Below, piece by piece: positions 51,555-61,500 of a stretch of DNA of 64,000 nucleotides. Origin of the DNA: Serratia oryzae. GTDB taxonomy: Bacteria; Pseudomonadota; Gammaproteobacteria; Enterobacterales; Enterobacteriaceae. Each line of letters starts with the position of its first letter. Positions within the stretch are counted from its first letter, which is position 1. Made by a program: the position numbers and the translations under genes. The stretch is from positions 62,001-126,000 of the forward strand of contig NZ_MOXD01000002.1 of assembly GCF_001976145.1 (NCBI RefSeq), written 5' to 3'. The notes beneath the pieces are model-generated. The model did no database searches. It was not told where the DNA came from and saw nothing but the letters and a program-made list of their open reading frames with translations.

Positions 51555-52024
51555 ATCATCCCCCGTAAGTCTTAATTTCGGTGTTGATAACACTCTGTGA
51601 GTACACTGATTAACATCATGGACGGAGGTAGCTTAACTATGGATAAATAAACTTTCCTCATAATGAATATAAATCATTTTTTGCCATCTGACCTGTTACT
51701 ATTACTTAAACTTACAATTCATCAATAGTTGGTGGAAGGCAAGCCATTGCTCACATCAAATAACCGCCTTTCCCTCATCAGGATAAACGCGGCGGTATCG
51801 CAAATCTATTCACCATTACTGATGAACAGATCGGTGCTAAAAATTGAACACTCCAAGGATAACTTATTGAATAATCGATGCTGTTAGCACTTTTATCTCA
51901 AGTGTTACTAATGGATTTTTAGTGCGGCTTACATTGTCTGAATAAAAATCCGTAACCGATCAATCTAGATATCCCTACAGATAATCCGTTATTAACCACT
52001 TTTTTTAATTGTTTCAACGAAAGT
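51555..52024. other. AT-rich non-coding region upstream of tomB
   Basis: The first part of an 827-bp gap between tomB and rpmJ2. It must hold the tomB-hha promoter on the minus strand, which I cannot place. I found no frame with coding character, no tRNA and no recognisable mobile-element end. The rest of the gap is described in the next entries. Confidence 0.5.
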
Positions 52025-52135
52025 ATGTCTACTCTGCCACAACGGATCAATGTTACAACCATGGGGTTGAAGACGATACCGCTATTTCCCCTCATCATAC
52101 TCTTTTTTCACGCATTAGTGGGCACTTTTCGTTGA
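52025..52135 (+). CDS. Possible 36-residue hydrophobic small protein
   Basis: A short frame starting MSTLPQRINVTTMGLKTIPL, with a hydrophobic stretch (PLFPLIILFFHALVG) and a basic last residue. Its stop codon falls in the loop of an AT-rich hairpin (52124-52144) followed by TTTATTATT on the plus strand. One membrane span in a short peptide ended by a hairpin is reminiscent of type I toxins or small membrane proteins. No good ribosome site is seen (ACGAAAGT directly before ATG). Chance is the leading alternative. Confidence 0.25.
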   Translation: MSTLPQRINVTTMGLKTIPLFPLIILFFHALVGTFR

Positions 52136-52148
52136 ATGAAAAGTTTTA

Positions 52149-52259
52149 TTATTCGTAACCTTTTGTACATCCTTCAAAAAACTTATTCATCACCGGCATG
52201 CCAGAGGGGATCGGAGGGATGCTGGTTGTACCGGTGGCGACGATCTCTAGTTTGTAATG
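52149..52259 (-). pseudogene. Possible gene remnant downstream of rpmJ2
   Basis: A 36-codon open stretch without a suitable start, ending SGMPVMNKFFEGCTKGYE before a TAA. Codon use is more gene-like and GC-rich than its surroundings, then changes abruptly to AT-rich DNA upstream. I do not recognise the protein. It could be the C-terminal fragment of a decayed gene. Confidence 0.25.
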
Positions 52260-52329
52260 TTATAACAAAATAGATGAATGACCACTTGCTGCAGTGAGGT
52301 TACGGACATGCCGTGGGTGAGCATATAAA

Positions 52330-52358
52330 GAAAGCCCCGTTGAACAGCTGCGAGGCTT
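52330..52358 (-). terminator. Terminator of rpmE2-rpmJ2
   Basis: On the minus strand AAGCCTCG pairs with CGGGGCTT (one internal mismatch) around an 11-13-base loop, followed by TCTTTATAT. It lies 24 bp after the rpmJ2 stop. Confidence 0.65.
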
Positions 52359-52381
52359 GAATTTAAGTGGCACTTCCGATG

Positions 52382-52522
52382 CTAGCGCTTTTTCTTGCGC
52401 CCTTGTACCGCTTTGAATCTTGGGTTGGATTTACAGATCACATAGATGCGGCCATGGCGGCGCACGACTTTGCAATCTGGATGGCGATGTTTTGCTGAAC
52501 GCAGTGAACTCAGAACCTGCAT
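52382..52522 (-). CDS. rpmJ2: Ribosomal protein L36, alternative zinc-free form
   Basis: Second copy of large-subunit protein L36 (YkgO type). The 46-residue product [20 protein letters not shown] ... QGRKKKR lacks the four-ligand zinc ribbon of the housekeeping L36. Such copies are made under zinc starvation and free zinc by replacing the primary protein. It begins 12 bp after rpmE2 and should depend on the same Zur-controlled promoter, so the frameshift in rpmE2 may reduce its translation by polarity. In E. coli ykgM-ykgO are elsewhere. Confidence 0.95.
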   Translation of the reverse strand: MQVLSSLRSAKHRHPDCKVVRRHGRIYVICKSNPRFKAVQGRKKKR

Positions 52523-52534
52523 GATGACTCCTGG

Positions 52535-52797
52535 TTATTTTTTGCTGCTGAAGAAATGGCCAAAGCGTTGCTGGAAGCGGGCAGTGCTGCCTTCTTTGGA
52601 AAACTCTTTCTGTTTGCCGGTATAGTACGGATGTGAAGCAGAAGAGACGTCGATCGTCACATAGGGCAAATTCTGGCCGTCAAGATCGATAGTGCGATCG
52701 GTTTTAATCGTTGAACCCACTTTGAAATAGGTATCTGCGCTGCGCTGAGATCGTGGAACACCACGATACGGTAGTCGGGGTGAATGCCTGTTTTCAT
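52535..52797 (-). pseudogene. rpmE2: Ribosomal protein L31 type B, frameshifted
   Basis: Zinc-independent second copy of L31 (YkgM type). The reading frame is broken: [19 protein letters not shown] is followed, in another frame, by [20 protein letters not shown] to the end at KK. At the junction (about 52735-52745) AGCGC is present twice in tandem; removing one 5-base copy restores an 85-residue protein of normal length. As written, translation stops after 46 residues. Sequencing error, a recent mutation or slippage at the direct repeat are all possible. The CxxC zinc motif of type A L31 is absent, as expected. Confidence 0.85.
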
Positions 52798-52815
52798 GAT
52801 TGGCCTCGATTGTTA

Positions 52816-52830
52816 TGTTATAATATAACA
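52816..52830 (-). promoter_or_regulatory. Zur-binding site controlling rpmE2-rpmJ2
   Basis: TGTTATAATATAACA is a perfect 15-bp palindrome around a central A and matches the core of the gammaproteobacterial Zur box (TGTTATANTATAACA). It lies 19 bp upstream of the rpmE2 start, so zinc-loaded Zur would repress the pair. Confidence 0.85.
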
Positions 52831-52921
52831 ATAAATATAAATCGCAGCGAGAAGAGGAGCAAGGAGAAAATGTGTTGGCAGGCTTTTTAATCAGAGGAGC
52901 TTGCATTAACAGCATGGCAGG

Positions 52922-52952
52922 CAAAGAAAAGGCCGCATCAGAGTGCGGCCTT
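52922..52952 (-). terminator. Rho-independent terminator of acrAB
   Basis: On the minus strand AAGGCCGCA pairs with TGCGGCCTT, 6-base loop, followed by TTCTTT. It is about 20 bp after the acrB stop. Confidence 0.88.
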
Positions 52953-52972
52953 GGTGTTGAACAGAAACGGTA

Positions 52973-55900
52973 TCAGTGATGTTTAACTGGGTGGTTGTGT
53001 TCCAGGTCTTCAGACTTTCTACTGAAGCGGCGGCGAACTACCACGAAGAACACCGGTACGAAGAAGATGGCCAATACGGTCGCGGCAACCATCCCGCCCA
53101 TAACTCCTGTACCTACGGCATTCTGTGCACCAGAACCTGCACCGCTACTGATAACCAGCGGCATAACCCCGAGGATAAACGCCAGTGAGGTCATCAGGAT
53201 AGGGCGCAGACGCATACGCACTGCTTCCAAGGTGCCTTCGACCAAACCTTTGCCTTCTTTTTCCATCAGATCTTTGGCGAATTCCACGATCAGTATCGCG
53301 TTCTTCGCCGATAGCCCAATGGTGGTCAGCAGGCCTACCTGGAAGTAAACGTCGTTCTCCAGCCCGCGCAGGGTTGCCGCAACCAGAGCACCGACCACCC
53401 CCAATGGCACAACCAGCATGACAGAGAAGGGAATCGACCAGCTTTCGTACAATGCTGCCAGGCACAAGAACACCACAATCAGTGAAATAGCATACAGCGA
53501 CGGAGCTTGGTTGCCGGACAGACGTTCCTGATAGGACATCCCGGTCCAGTCATAGCCCACACCGCTCGGCAGTTTAGACGCCAGTTCTTCCATCATGTTC
53601 ATGGCTTCACCGGTACTTCTGCCAGGAGCAGCCTGACCGAGGATTTCCATCGATGGCAGACCGTTGTAGCGTTCCAAACGTGGTGAGCCAAACTCCCACT
53701 TCGCGCTGGAGAACGCAGAAAACGGCACCATCTGGCCCGAACTGCCACGGACGTACCACTTATCGATATCATCTGGCAACATACGGAACGGGGCTTCAGC
53801 CTGCAGGTAAACTTTCTTCACACGGCCACGATCGATGAAATCGTTGACGTAAGAACCACCCAACGCAGCGCTCAACGTGGCATTAATATCGCTCAGAGCA
53901 ACGCCCAGCGCGAGGGCTTTCTCCTGGTCGATTTCCAGTTTGAACTGTGGCGTATCCTCCAGGCCGTTAGGGCGCACACCGACCAGTAAGTCAGGGTGTT
54001 GTGCCACCATGCCTAACAGTTGGTTACGTGCCTGGGTTAATTTATCATGGCCCAGGTTACCCTGATCGATCAGTTGGAAGTCAAAGCCGGTTGCAGTACC
54101 CAGTTCAACGATCGCAGGTAGGTTAAAGGCGAAGACCAAACCATCCTTGATCTGTGAAAATGCCCCCATAGCGCGGCCTACGATAGCCGGCACCTTGTTT
54201 TGCTCGCCGCTGCGTTCAGACCAGTCTTTCAAACTAACGAAGGCCAGACCGGTGTTCTGCCCTTGGCCGCTGAAGCCGAAACCGTTAACGGTAAATACCG
54301 AGTTAACGTTGTCTTTTTCTTTGGTCAGGAAGTAATTATTGACCTCGTCCAGTACTTTTTGGGTACGTTCTTGCGTCGCCCCTGCTGGCATCTGCACCAT
54401 GGTTAACAGCATACCCTGGTCTTCTTCCGGTAGGAACGAAGAAGGCAGGCGCAGGAACAACAGGCCCATACCGACCACGATCAGCAGGTAGATCACCAGA
54501 TAACGCCCGGTGCTGCGCAGAATGTTTGCCACGCTGTCGGTGTAGTGGTGAGTACTCTTTTCAAACAGGCGGTTAAACCAGCCGAAGAACCCGGTAGTGA
54601 CGCCATGATCGCCTTTGGCGATCGGTTTCAGCATCGTGGCACATAGCGCAGGCGTCAGAATCAAGGCTACCAACACCGACAGCACCATGGCGGAAACGAT
54701 GGTGATTGAGAACTGGCGATAGATGGCACCGGTTGAGCCGCCAAAGAAGGCCATTGGGACAAATACCGCCGACAGCACCAGGGCGATCCCCACCAGCGCG
54801 CCCTGGATTTGATCCATGGACTTTCTGGTGGCTTCTTTCGGCGGTAAACCTTCTTCCGCCATCACGCGTTCAACGTTTTCCACCACCACGATGGCGTCAT
54901 CCACCAGCAGACCGATGGCCAACACCATGCCGAACATCGTCAGGGTGTTAATCGAGTAACCAAAGACGGCCAGAATCGCGAAGGTCCCCAATAGCACTAC
55001 CGGCACGGCGATCGTCGGGATCAAGGTGGCGCGGAAGTTCTGCAGGAACAGATACATCACCATGAACACCAGGATGATCGCTTCAACCAGCGTTTTTACC
55101 ACTTCGTGAATCGAGATCTTAACGAATGGTGTGGTGTCATACGGGTAAACGACTTTCAGGCTAGACGGGAAAAACGGCTCCAGTTTAGCCAGTTCGGCCT
55201 TGACAGCCGCCGCCGTATTCAGCGCGTTAGCACCGGTCGCCAGTTTGATACCGATACCGGAAGCCGGTTTGCCATTAAAGCGGGCGATCACGTTGTAGCT
55301 TTCACCACCCAGCTCAACCTTGGCAACGTCGCGCAGGCGTACCTGTGAGCCGTCATTATTGACCTTCAGCATGATTTTGCTGAATTCTTCCGGCGAGGTC
55401 AGGCGAGTTTGCGCGATGATCGAGGCGTTGAGCTGTTGGCCCTTAACCGGTGGAGTCCCTCCAAGCTGCCCTGCTGCGATCTGGTTGTTCTGCACTTTGA
55501 TGGCTGTAATGACATCGCCAGGCGTCAGTTGGAAATTGTTCAGCTTGTTTGGATCAAGCCAGATGCGCATCGCATATTGGGAGCCAAATAGCTGAACGGT
55601 ACCAACGCCAGAAGTACGGCTGATCGGATCCTTGATGTTGGAACCCACATAGTCCGCGATGTCTTCCTGCGTCATACTGCCGTCTTCAGAGATAAAACCG
55701 GCAACCATCAGGAAGCTGCTGCTCGATTTCTCCACGCTCACGCCCTGTTGCTGCACTTCCTGCGGCAACAGCGGCATGGCCAGTTGCAGTTTGTTCTGCA
55801 CCTGAACCTGAGCGATATCCGGATCGGTACCTGAGTTGAACGTCAGTGTAATCTGAACGTTACCAGACGAATCACTGCTGGAGGACATATACAACAGGCC

Positions 55901-56119
55901 ATCAATACCGTTCATGTTCTGTTCGATAACCTGCGTTACGGTATCCTGCACCGTTTTGGCATCTGCACCTGGATAGTTAGCGGCGATGGTCACCGCAGGC
56001 GGCGCAATGGTCGGATATTGCGCAATAGGCAGCTTCATTATCGACAAGATGCCTGCCAGCATAATGATGATGGCAATGACCCATGCGAAAATGGGGCGAT
56101 CTATAAAGAACTTAGCCAT
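52973..56119 (-). CDS. acrB: Multidrug efflux RND transporter AcrB
   Basis: Proton-driven inner-membrane pump of the AcrA-AcrB-TolC drug efflux complex. The 1048-residue product (E. coli 1049) has twelve membrane segments and two large periplasmic loops. The proton-relay residues are visible: the Asp pair in [14 protein letters not shown] (about 407-408), and the Lys in segment 10 ([15 protein letters not shown], about 940). It follows acrA by 18 bp. Control is through AcrR at the acrA-acrR gap. Confidence 0.98.
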   Translation of the reverse strand: MAKFFIDRPIFAWVIAIIIMLAGILSIMKLPIAQYPTIAPPAVTIAANYPGADAKTVQDTVTQVIEQNMNGIDGLLYMSSSSDSSGNVQITLTFNSGTDPDIAQVQVQNKLQLAMPLLPQEVQQQGVSVEKSSSSFLMVAGFISEDGSMTQEDIADYVGSNIKDPISRTSGVGTVQLFGSQYAMRIWLDPNKLNNFQLTPGDVITAIKVQNNQIAAGQLGGTPPVKGQQLNASIIAQTRLTSPEEFSKIMLKVNNDGSQVRLRDVAKVELGGESYNVIARFNGKPASGIGIKLATGANALNTAAAVKAELAKLEPFFPSSLKVVYPYDTTPFVKISIHEVVKTLVEAIILVFMVMYLFLQNFRATLIPTIAVPVVLLGTFAILAVFGYSINTLTMFGMVLAIGLLVDDAIVVVENVERVMAEEGLPPKEATRKSMDQIQGALVGIALVLSAVFVPMAFFGGSTGAIYRQFSITIVSAMVLSVLVALILTPALCATMLKPIAKGDHGVTTGFFGWFNRLFEKSTHHYTDSVANILRSTGRYLVIYLLIVVGMGLLFLRLPSSFLPEEDQGMLLTMVQMPAGATQERTQKVLDEVNNYFLTKEKDNVNSVFTVNGFGFSGQGQNTGLAFVSLKDWSERSGEQNKVPAIVGRAMGAFSQIKDGLVFAFNLPAIVELGTATGFDFQLIDQGNLGHDKLTQARNQLLGMVAQHPDLLVGVRPNGLEDTPQFKLEIDQEKALALGVALSDINATLSAALGGSYVNDFIDRGRVKKVYLQAEAPFRMLPDDIDKWYVRGSSGQMVPFSAFSSAKWEFGSPRLERYNGLPSMEILGQAAPGRSTGEAMNMMEELASKLPSGVGYDWTGMSYQERLSGNQAPSLYAISLIVVFLCLAALYESWSIPFSVMLVVPLGVVGALVAATLRGLENDVYFQVGLLTTIGLSAKNAILIVEFAKDLMEKEGKGLVEGTLEAVRMRLRPILMTSLAFILGVMPLVISSGAGSGAQNAVGTGVMGGMVAATVLAIFFVPVFFVVVRRRFSRKSEDLEHNHPVKHH

Positions 56120-56137
56120 GTATTACCGGCTCCTTTT

Positions 56138-57328
56138 TTATGACTTCTTCGCGGATTCAGGCTGAGTCTGAGCGGGAGCCTGGGCATCAGCTTCTTGCGC
56201 TTTCACCTGTACTCCAGGTCTGATCTTCTGCAAGCCGGTGACGATCACACGATCGCCTGCTTTCAGGCCAGAGGTTACAAGCCATTTATCACCAATAGCC
56301 TGCGCGGCGTTCAGCGTACGCAATTCCACTTTATCGTCAGCGCCAACCACCAAAGCGGTCGCTTCGCCGCGTGGGTTGCGTGTCACACCCTGTTGCGGAA
56401 CCAGTAAGGCATCGTTGCGCACCCCTTCATCCAGACGGGCACGTACAAACATGCCTGGCAACAGCGCATCGTTAGGATTAGGGAAAATAGCGCGGATGGT
56501 GATGGAGCCGGTGGTTTGATCCACGGTCACATCAGAGAACTCCAACGTACCTTCATGCGCATATTCCTGCCCGTTTTCCAGCAGCAGTTTCACCTTGGCT
56601 TTGCCGTTTTCCTGTTGCAGAGTGCCGTCAGCCAATTCCTGTTTCAAACGCAGAAAATCGTTGCTGGACTGGGTGACATCGACATACATCGGATCAAGCT
56701 GCTGTACGGTGGTCAGGGCTGCGGCTTGCCCGGTGGAAACCAGTGCCCCTTCGGTGACGGTGGAAATGCCGGTACGGCCGGAGATCGGTGAAGTGACCTT
56801 GGTGTAAGCCAGATTGATACGTGCAGCTTCTACTGCGGCTTTGGCGGCCACAACGGCGGCGTTGGCCTGCAACTGGGTGGAAACTGCCGTGTCGTAATCC
56901 TGCTTACTGACGTAGTTGGTGCCCAGTAAAGGTTTGTAGCGTGCAACCGTTAAACGGGCGATTTCTGCCGCGGCCTGTGCCTTGGCCAGTTCGCCTTTGG
57001 CGCTGTCATAAGCCGCCTGATAGGTCGCTGGATCGATTTGATAAAGTGAGACACCCGCCTTGATATCGCTGCCTTCGGTGAAGTTACGCTTCAGGATAAT
57101 GCCACTCACCTGAGGACGAACTTCGGCGATGCGATATGCAGCGGTGCGGCCAGGAAGATCGGTAGTAATGTTGAGAGGTTCAGCCTTCAACGTCACGACA
57201 CCCACTGTAGGAGCGGGGTGTTGGGCACCTTGTTGCTGAGTTTCTTTATCGTTACATCCTGTAAGCACTAAGCTGCCTGAAAGCATCAGAACTGCCGCCA
57301 GAGGCGTTAACCCTCTGTTTTTGTTCAT
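56138..57328 (-). CDS. acrA: Multidrug efflux adaptor lipoprotein AcrA
   Basis: Periplasmic membrane-fusion protein linking AcrB to TolC. The lipobox LTGC (Cys about 25) gives a lipid anchor. The 396-residue product (E. coli 397) shows the lipoyl-type motif LPGRTAAYRIAEVRPQVSG, a long alpha-helical hairpin (about 95-170), the second lipoyl half YTKVTSPISGRTG, and a C-terminal beta-barrel. The tail is Ala/Gln-rich. It is first in the acrAB operon, diverging from acrR. Confidence 0.97.
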   Translation of the reverse strand: MNKNRGLTPLAAVLMLSGSLVLTGCNDKETQQQGAQHPAPTVGVVTLKAEPLNITTDLPGRTAAYRIAEVRPQVSGIILKRNFTEGSDIKAGVSLYQIDPATYQAAYDSAKGELAKAQAAAEIARLTVARYKPLLGTNYVSKQDYDTAVSTQLQANAAVVAAKAAVEAARINLAYTKVTSPISGRTGISTVTEGALVSTGQAAALTTVQQLDPMYVDVTQSSNDFLRLKQELADGTLQQENGKAKVKLLLENGQEYAHEGTLEFSDVTVDQTTGSITIRAIFPNPNDALLPGMFVRARLDEGVRNDALLVPQQGVTRNPRGEATALVVGADDKVELRTLNAAQAIGDKWLVTSGLKAGDRVIVTGLQKIRPGVQVKAQEADAQAPAQTQPESAKKS

Positions 57329-57418
57329 AGAAAAACCTCAAGTGTCCGATTTCAAAATGATCAATGGATCACAAGCTTTAAAACCCATTGCTGCGTTAAT
57401 TTTATTCGCGTGCTATGG

Positions 57419-57442
57419 TACATACATTCGCGAATGTATGTA
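57419..57442. promoter_or_regulatory. AcrR operator, 24-bp palindrome
   Basis: TACATACATTCG followed directly by its own reverse complement CGAATGTATGTA, a perfect 24-bp palindrome. It closely matches the E. coli AcrR site as I recall it, but with a CG centre that makes it fully symmetric. It lies 28 bp before acrR and 90 bp before acrA, so it can control both directions. Confidence 0.93.
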
Positions 57443-57470
57443 AATCACACTTCCCCTAAAAAGCAACGTC

Positions 57471-58136
57471 ATGGCACGAAAAACCAAACAGCAGGCGCTA
57501 GAAACACGGCAACAGATTCTTGACGCTGCAGTGAGAGAATTCTCTGAACGTGGCGTTTCAGCAACGTCACTGACAGATATTGCTACTGCGGCGGGGGTCA
57601 CACGCGGTGCAATTTACTGGCACTTCAAAAATAAGGTAGACCTGTTTAGCGAAGTCTGGGAATTATCAGAGTCGAAAATAGGTGACCTGGAGATAGAGTA
57701 TCAGGCAAAGTTTCCGGATAATCCACTGCGTATTTTAAGAGAGATTCTGATTTACATTCTGACAGCTACGGTCGATGACGGCCGTCGTCGTGCCCTGATG
57801 GAGATTGTTTTCCACAAGTGTGAGTTTGTGGGGGAAATGATGCCGTTACATGATGCACGCAAAATACTTTATCTGGAAGGTTACGATCGTATCGAATATG
57901 TGTTGCGCAATAGTATGGAGCATGGCCAGTTGCCCGCTGATTTGAACACCCGTCGTGCCGCGATCATATTACATGCTTATATTACCGGCCTGATGGAGAA
58001 CTGGCTGTTTATGCCGGAAAGCTTTGATCTGAAAGCGGAGGCGAGTGTATTAGTAGATACCTTCATCGATATGGTGCAACTCAGCCCAACCCTGCGCGTG
58101 CAGCAGCAAGAGCTGACGGACCGCCAGCCTTTATAA
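57471..58136 (+). CDS. acrR: TetR-family repressor AcrR
   Basis: Repressor of acrAB and of itself that releases DNA when it binds drugs. The 221-residue product starts [20 protein letters not shown], followed by the TetR helix-turn-helix [20 protein letters not shown] (about 33-52), and a helical ligand domain. E. coli AcrR is 215. Its operator lies just upstream. The ychN-like gene begins 10 bp after its stop, so the two are probably one transcript. Confidence 0.97.
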   Translation: MARKTKQQALETRQQILDAAVREFSERGVSATSLTDIATAAGVTRGAIYWHFKNKVDLFSEVWELSESKIGDLEIEYQAKFPDNPLRILREILIYILTATVDDGRRRALMEIVFHKCEFVGEMMPLHDARKILYLEGYDRIEYVLRNSMEHGQLPADLNTRRAAIILHAYITGLMENWLFMPESFDLKAEASVLVDTFIDMVQLSPTLRVQQQELTDRQPL

Positions 58137-58146
58137 GGAGAGCTTT

Positions 58147-58500
58147 ATGTCATCCGTTTTACTGATCGCTAATGGCGCGGCTTACGGCCAGGAATCATTA
58201 TTCAATGCGCTGCGTTTGGCGATTACCCTGAAAGAGCAGCAGCCCGATGTTGATCTCAAACTGTTTCTGATGTCTGACGCGGTGGTTGCCGGTATTGCCG
58301 GGCAGCAACCGCGAGAAGGTTATCATCTGCAGCAGATGCTGGAGATCCTGACGGCGCAGCAAGTTACGGTAAAGCTGTGTAAAACCTGTGCCGACGCGCG
58401 CGGTGTCAGTTCATTAAAGCTGGCGGATGGCGTTGAAATTGGCACGCTGGTGGAACTGGCGCAATGGACGCTGGCGGCTGAAAAAGTGCTGACCTTCTGA
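58147..58500 (+). CDS. DsrE/YchN family protein
   Basis: A 117-residue protein of the DsrE/DsrF-like fold, the same length as E. coli YchN and strongly similar to it from memory (IANGAAYGQESLFNALRLAI; EGYHLQQMLEILTAQ; EIGTLVELAQWTLAAEKVLTF). The conserved CKTCADARG loop has two Cys spaced CxxC, as in sulfur-handling relatives. Function of YchN is unknown; the fold is shared with TusD/DsrE sulfur carriers. It is 10 bp after acrR behind an AAGGAGAG site, a place where E. coli has no gene, so co-expression with the efflux repressor is likely. Confidence 0.9.
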   Translation: MSSVLLIANGAAYGQESLFNALRLAITLKEQQPDVDLKLFLMSDAVVAGIAGQQPREGYHLQQMLEILTAQQVTVKLCKTCADARGVSSLKLADGVEIGTLVELAQWTLAAEKVLTF

Positions 58501-58597
58501 GCCTCAACCTTACATCACCAGCAACGTTTTTCTTATTCATTGCCTACCTGCGATCGTGATAGTCTTATTTTTTCCTATGTCAAACCGACGTTAAATC

Positions 58598-61500
58598 ATG
58601 AGTCGCAGGTTTATCACATCATCTTCCCAGTCTGTTTCTCTGATGCGCAGAGTAAATATGAGGCGCATTATCGCCGTATTTCTGCTGTTGCTTGCTCTGG
58701 TTTTTCTGCTTTCCGCAGCCAATGCGGCGCAGAATAGCGATATCCCCTCACGCAGTGACATTCAGAGCCAGCTTGATGCGCTGAACAAACAGAAAACTCT
58801 GACGCCGGTCGAAAAGCTGTCCCAGCAAGATTTAATCCACACCATAGAACTGCTTGATGCCATTGAGCGTACCCGGCAAGAGGCAAACGAGCTAAAGCTG
58901 CAACTTCAGCAGGCCCCGGCCAAGTTACAGCAGGTCATCAAGGATTTGGAGGCGCTGAAAAATCCGGCCAACGAGGCTTTGACCCGTGCAGAGTTGCAAC
59001 CGCTTTCCCTGCGGCAGTTGGAAGGGCGCCTGTATCAAACGTTGGACGACCTGCAAAACACGCAAGAAAGCCTCTCTACCTATAACAGCCAGCTTATTTC
59101 GTTGCAGACTCAGCCGGAACGCGTACAGAGCAGCATGTATACCGCATCGCAGCGCCTGCAGGAAATCCGTAATTTGCTTAACGCTCGCTCGCCAGGGCAG
59201 GCGGCATTGCGTGGCACGCAACAGGAGATGCTCAATACTGAGCAGGTGTTACTCAATGCTGAGATAGACCTGCAGCGCAAGAGCCTGGAGGCCAACACCA
59301 CGCTGCAAGACCTGCTGCAAAAGCAGCGTGATTACACCACCATGAACATTGATGCGCTGGGGCATCGGGTGCAGGTGCTGCAGGAAGTGGTGAACAACAA
59401 ACGCCTGACGCTGTCAGAAAAAACGGCAAAAGAGGCGCAGAATCATGAAGATACGACCGACATTCAGCACGACCAACTGGTGAGCAAAGAGCTGAATATC
59501 AACCGCCAGATCAGCCAGCGGCTGATTGCTGCTACGGAAGAAAGCAACACCCTGTTCCAGCAGAATATTGAGGTCAAGAACTGGCTCGATCGCGGTTTGC
59601 AGTCGGAACGTAATCTGAAAGAGCAGATCCAGGTATTGAAAGGCAGCCTGGTGCTGTCGCGCATTCTTTATCAGCAGCAACAGAGCCTGCCGCCGAGAAC
59701 GCTGGCGGCGGACATGAGCACTAAGATTGCCGATCTGCGGTTGGAGCAGTTTGAAATCAATCAGCAGCGCGATGAGCTATTCAAAGGTGATGATTTCATC
59801 AATAAGCTGGTGGCCACCAACAAAGAAAAAGCCAGCGTTGATGTGGTCGATGCGCTGAATGAAATTATCGATATGCGCCGTGAGTTGCTCGATCAACTGA
59901 ACAAGCAGCTTAATAATCAGCTGTCACTGGCCATTAATCTGCAGATCAACCAGCAGCAACTGACCAGCGTGTATAACTCGGTGCAGGATACGCTGACCCA
60001 GCAGATTTTCTGGGTTAACAGCAATCGGCCGATCGATCTTACCTGGTTGAAGGCGATGCCGGGCGCGCTGAAAGAGCAACTGGCTGCGCTGGATTTCAAG
60101 TTTGAACCGCGCCAACTGCTGCTCGGTGGGCTGCAGGCGCTAGTATTCTTGATCCCGCTGCTGATAGTTATTGGCTTGCTGCGTTGGCGCTATCGTCTGA
60201 TCGATCGCCATTTGCAGAAGCTGGCCAATGATGTTGGCCAGCTCAAACGTGACAGCCAACTGCACACGCCTAAAGCCATCCTGTTAACCTTGCTGAAGGT
60301 GCTGCCGGGGGCGCTGTTGCTGTTGGGGGGCGGGTTCTGGTTCTATCGGGCAGAATTCACTACCAGCGATTTTATCTGGGCATTGTCAAAGCAGTTGGCA
60401 CTGTTCTGGCTGGTGTTTGGTTTTGCCTTTCGTGTGTTGGCGCCTGGCGGTATTTCCGAGCGTCATTTCAATATTCCGAACAATCGGTGTGAACATTATC
60501 GCCGCCAAACGTTTAGGCTGGGCCTGACCTTGCTGCCGCTGATCTTCTGGTCGGTACTGGGAGAAAAAGCACCGCTGCGGTTGGTGGAAGATGTTATCGG
60601 CCAAGTGGTGGTGATTTTGACGTTGGCGTTGTTGTCGGTGCTGGTGTTCCCGCTGTGCAGTGACAGTTGGCGTGAGAAAGGTTCCCACGCGGTGAGGCTG
60701 GTGGTGGTCACCATGATTGCCGTGATGCCCATAATCCTGCTGGGGCTGATGTTTGTGGGATATTTCTATACCGCGCTGCGTCTGGCGGGGCGCTGGATTG
60801 ACAGCCTGTATCTGTTTTTCCTGTGGAATGTGGTTTATCAGACGGCCATCCGTGGCTTAAGCGTGGCGGCACGCCGTTTGGCCTATCGCCGTGCCCTGGC
60901 GCGGCGCCAGAACCTGGCAAAAGAGAAAGAGGGGGCTGAAGGCAGTGAGGCGGTTGAGGAACCCCCATTGGCGCTGGATCAAATCAATCAGCAGTCATTG
61001 CGTTTAACCACCATGGTGCTGTTCCTGATTTTTGCCACCGCGTTCTACGCGATTTGGTCCGACTTGGTGACGGTTTTCTCTTACCTCGACAGTATTTCCC
61101 TGTGGCATTACGCTACTACGATCGCAGGCAGCAGCGTGCCACAGGCGGTGACGCTGGGCAATATGATGGTGGCGATGGTGGCGGTGATTGTCACCTATGT
61201 GATGACGCGCAATCTGCCGGGCCTGCTTGAAGTGCTGGTGCTCTCGCGTCTGCAACTGCGGCAGGGAACGTCTTATGCGATCACCACTATCCTGACCTAT
61301 CTGATTACCGCCGTAGGGACGATAACCGCGCTGAGTTCGCTCGGCGTATCATGGGATAAACTGCAGTGGCTGGTGGCGGCGCTCTCTGTCGGCCTGGGGT
61401 TCGGGTTACAGGAGATTTTTGCCAACTTCGTTTCTGGCCTGATTATTCTGTTTGAACGCCCGGTGCGGATTGGCGATACCATCACTATCGGTACCTTTTC

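Noticed and set aside
52256-52267. A second Zur-like sequence, AATGTTATAACA, downstream of rpmJ2
   Set aside because: It lacks the central five bases of the full palindrome and faces no zinc-related gene; likely chance in AT-rich DNA.
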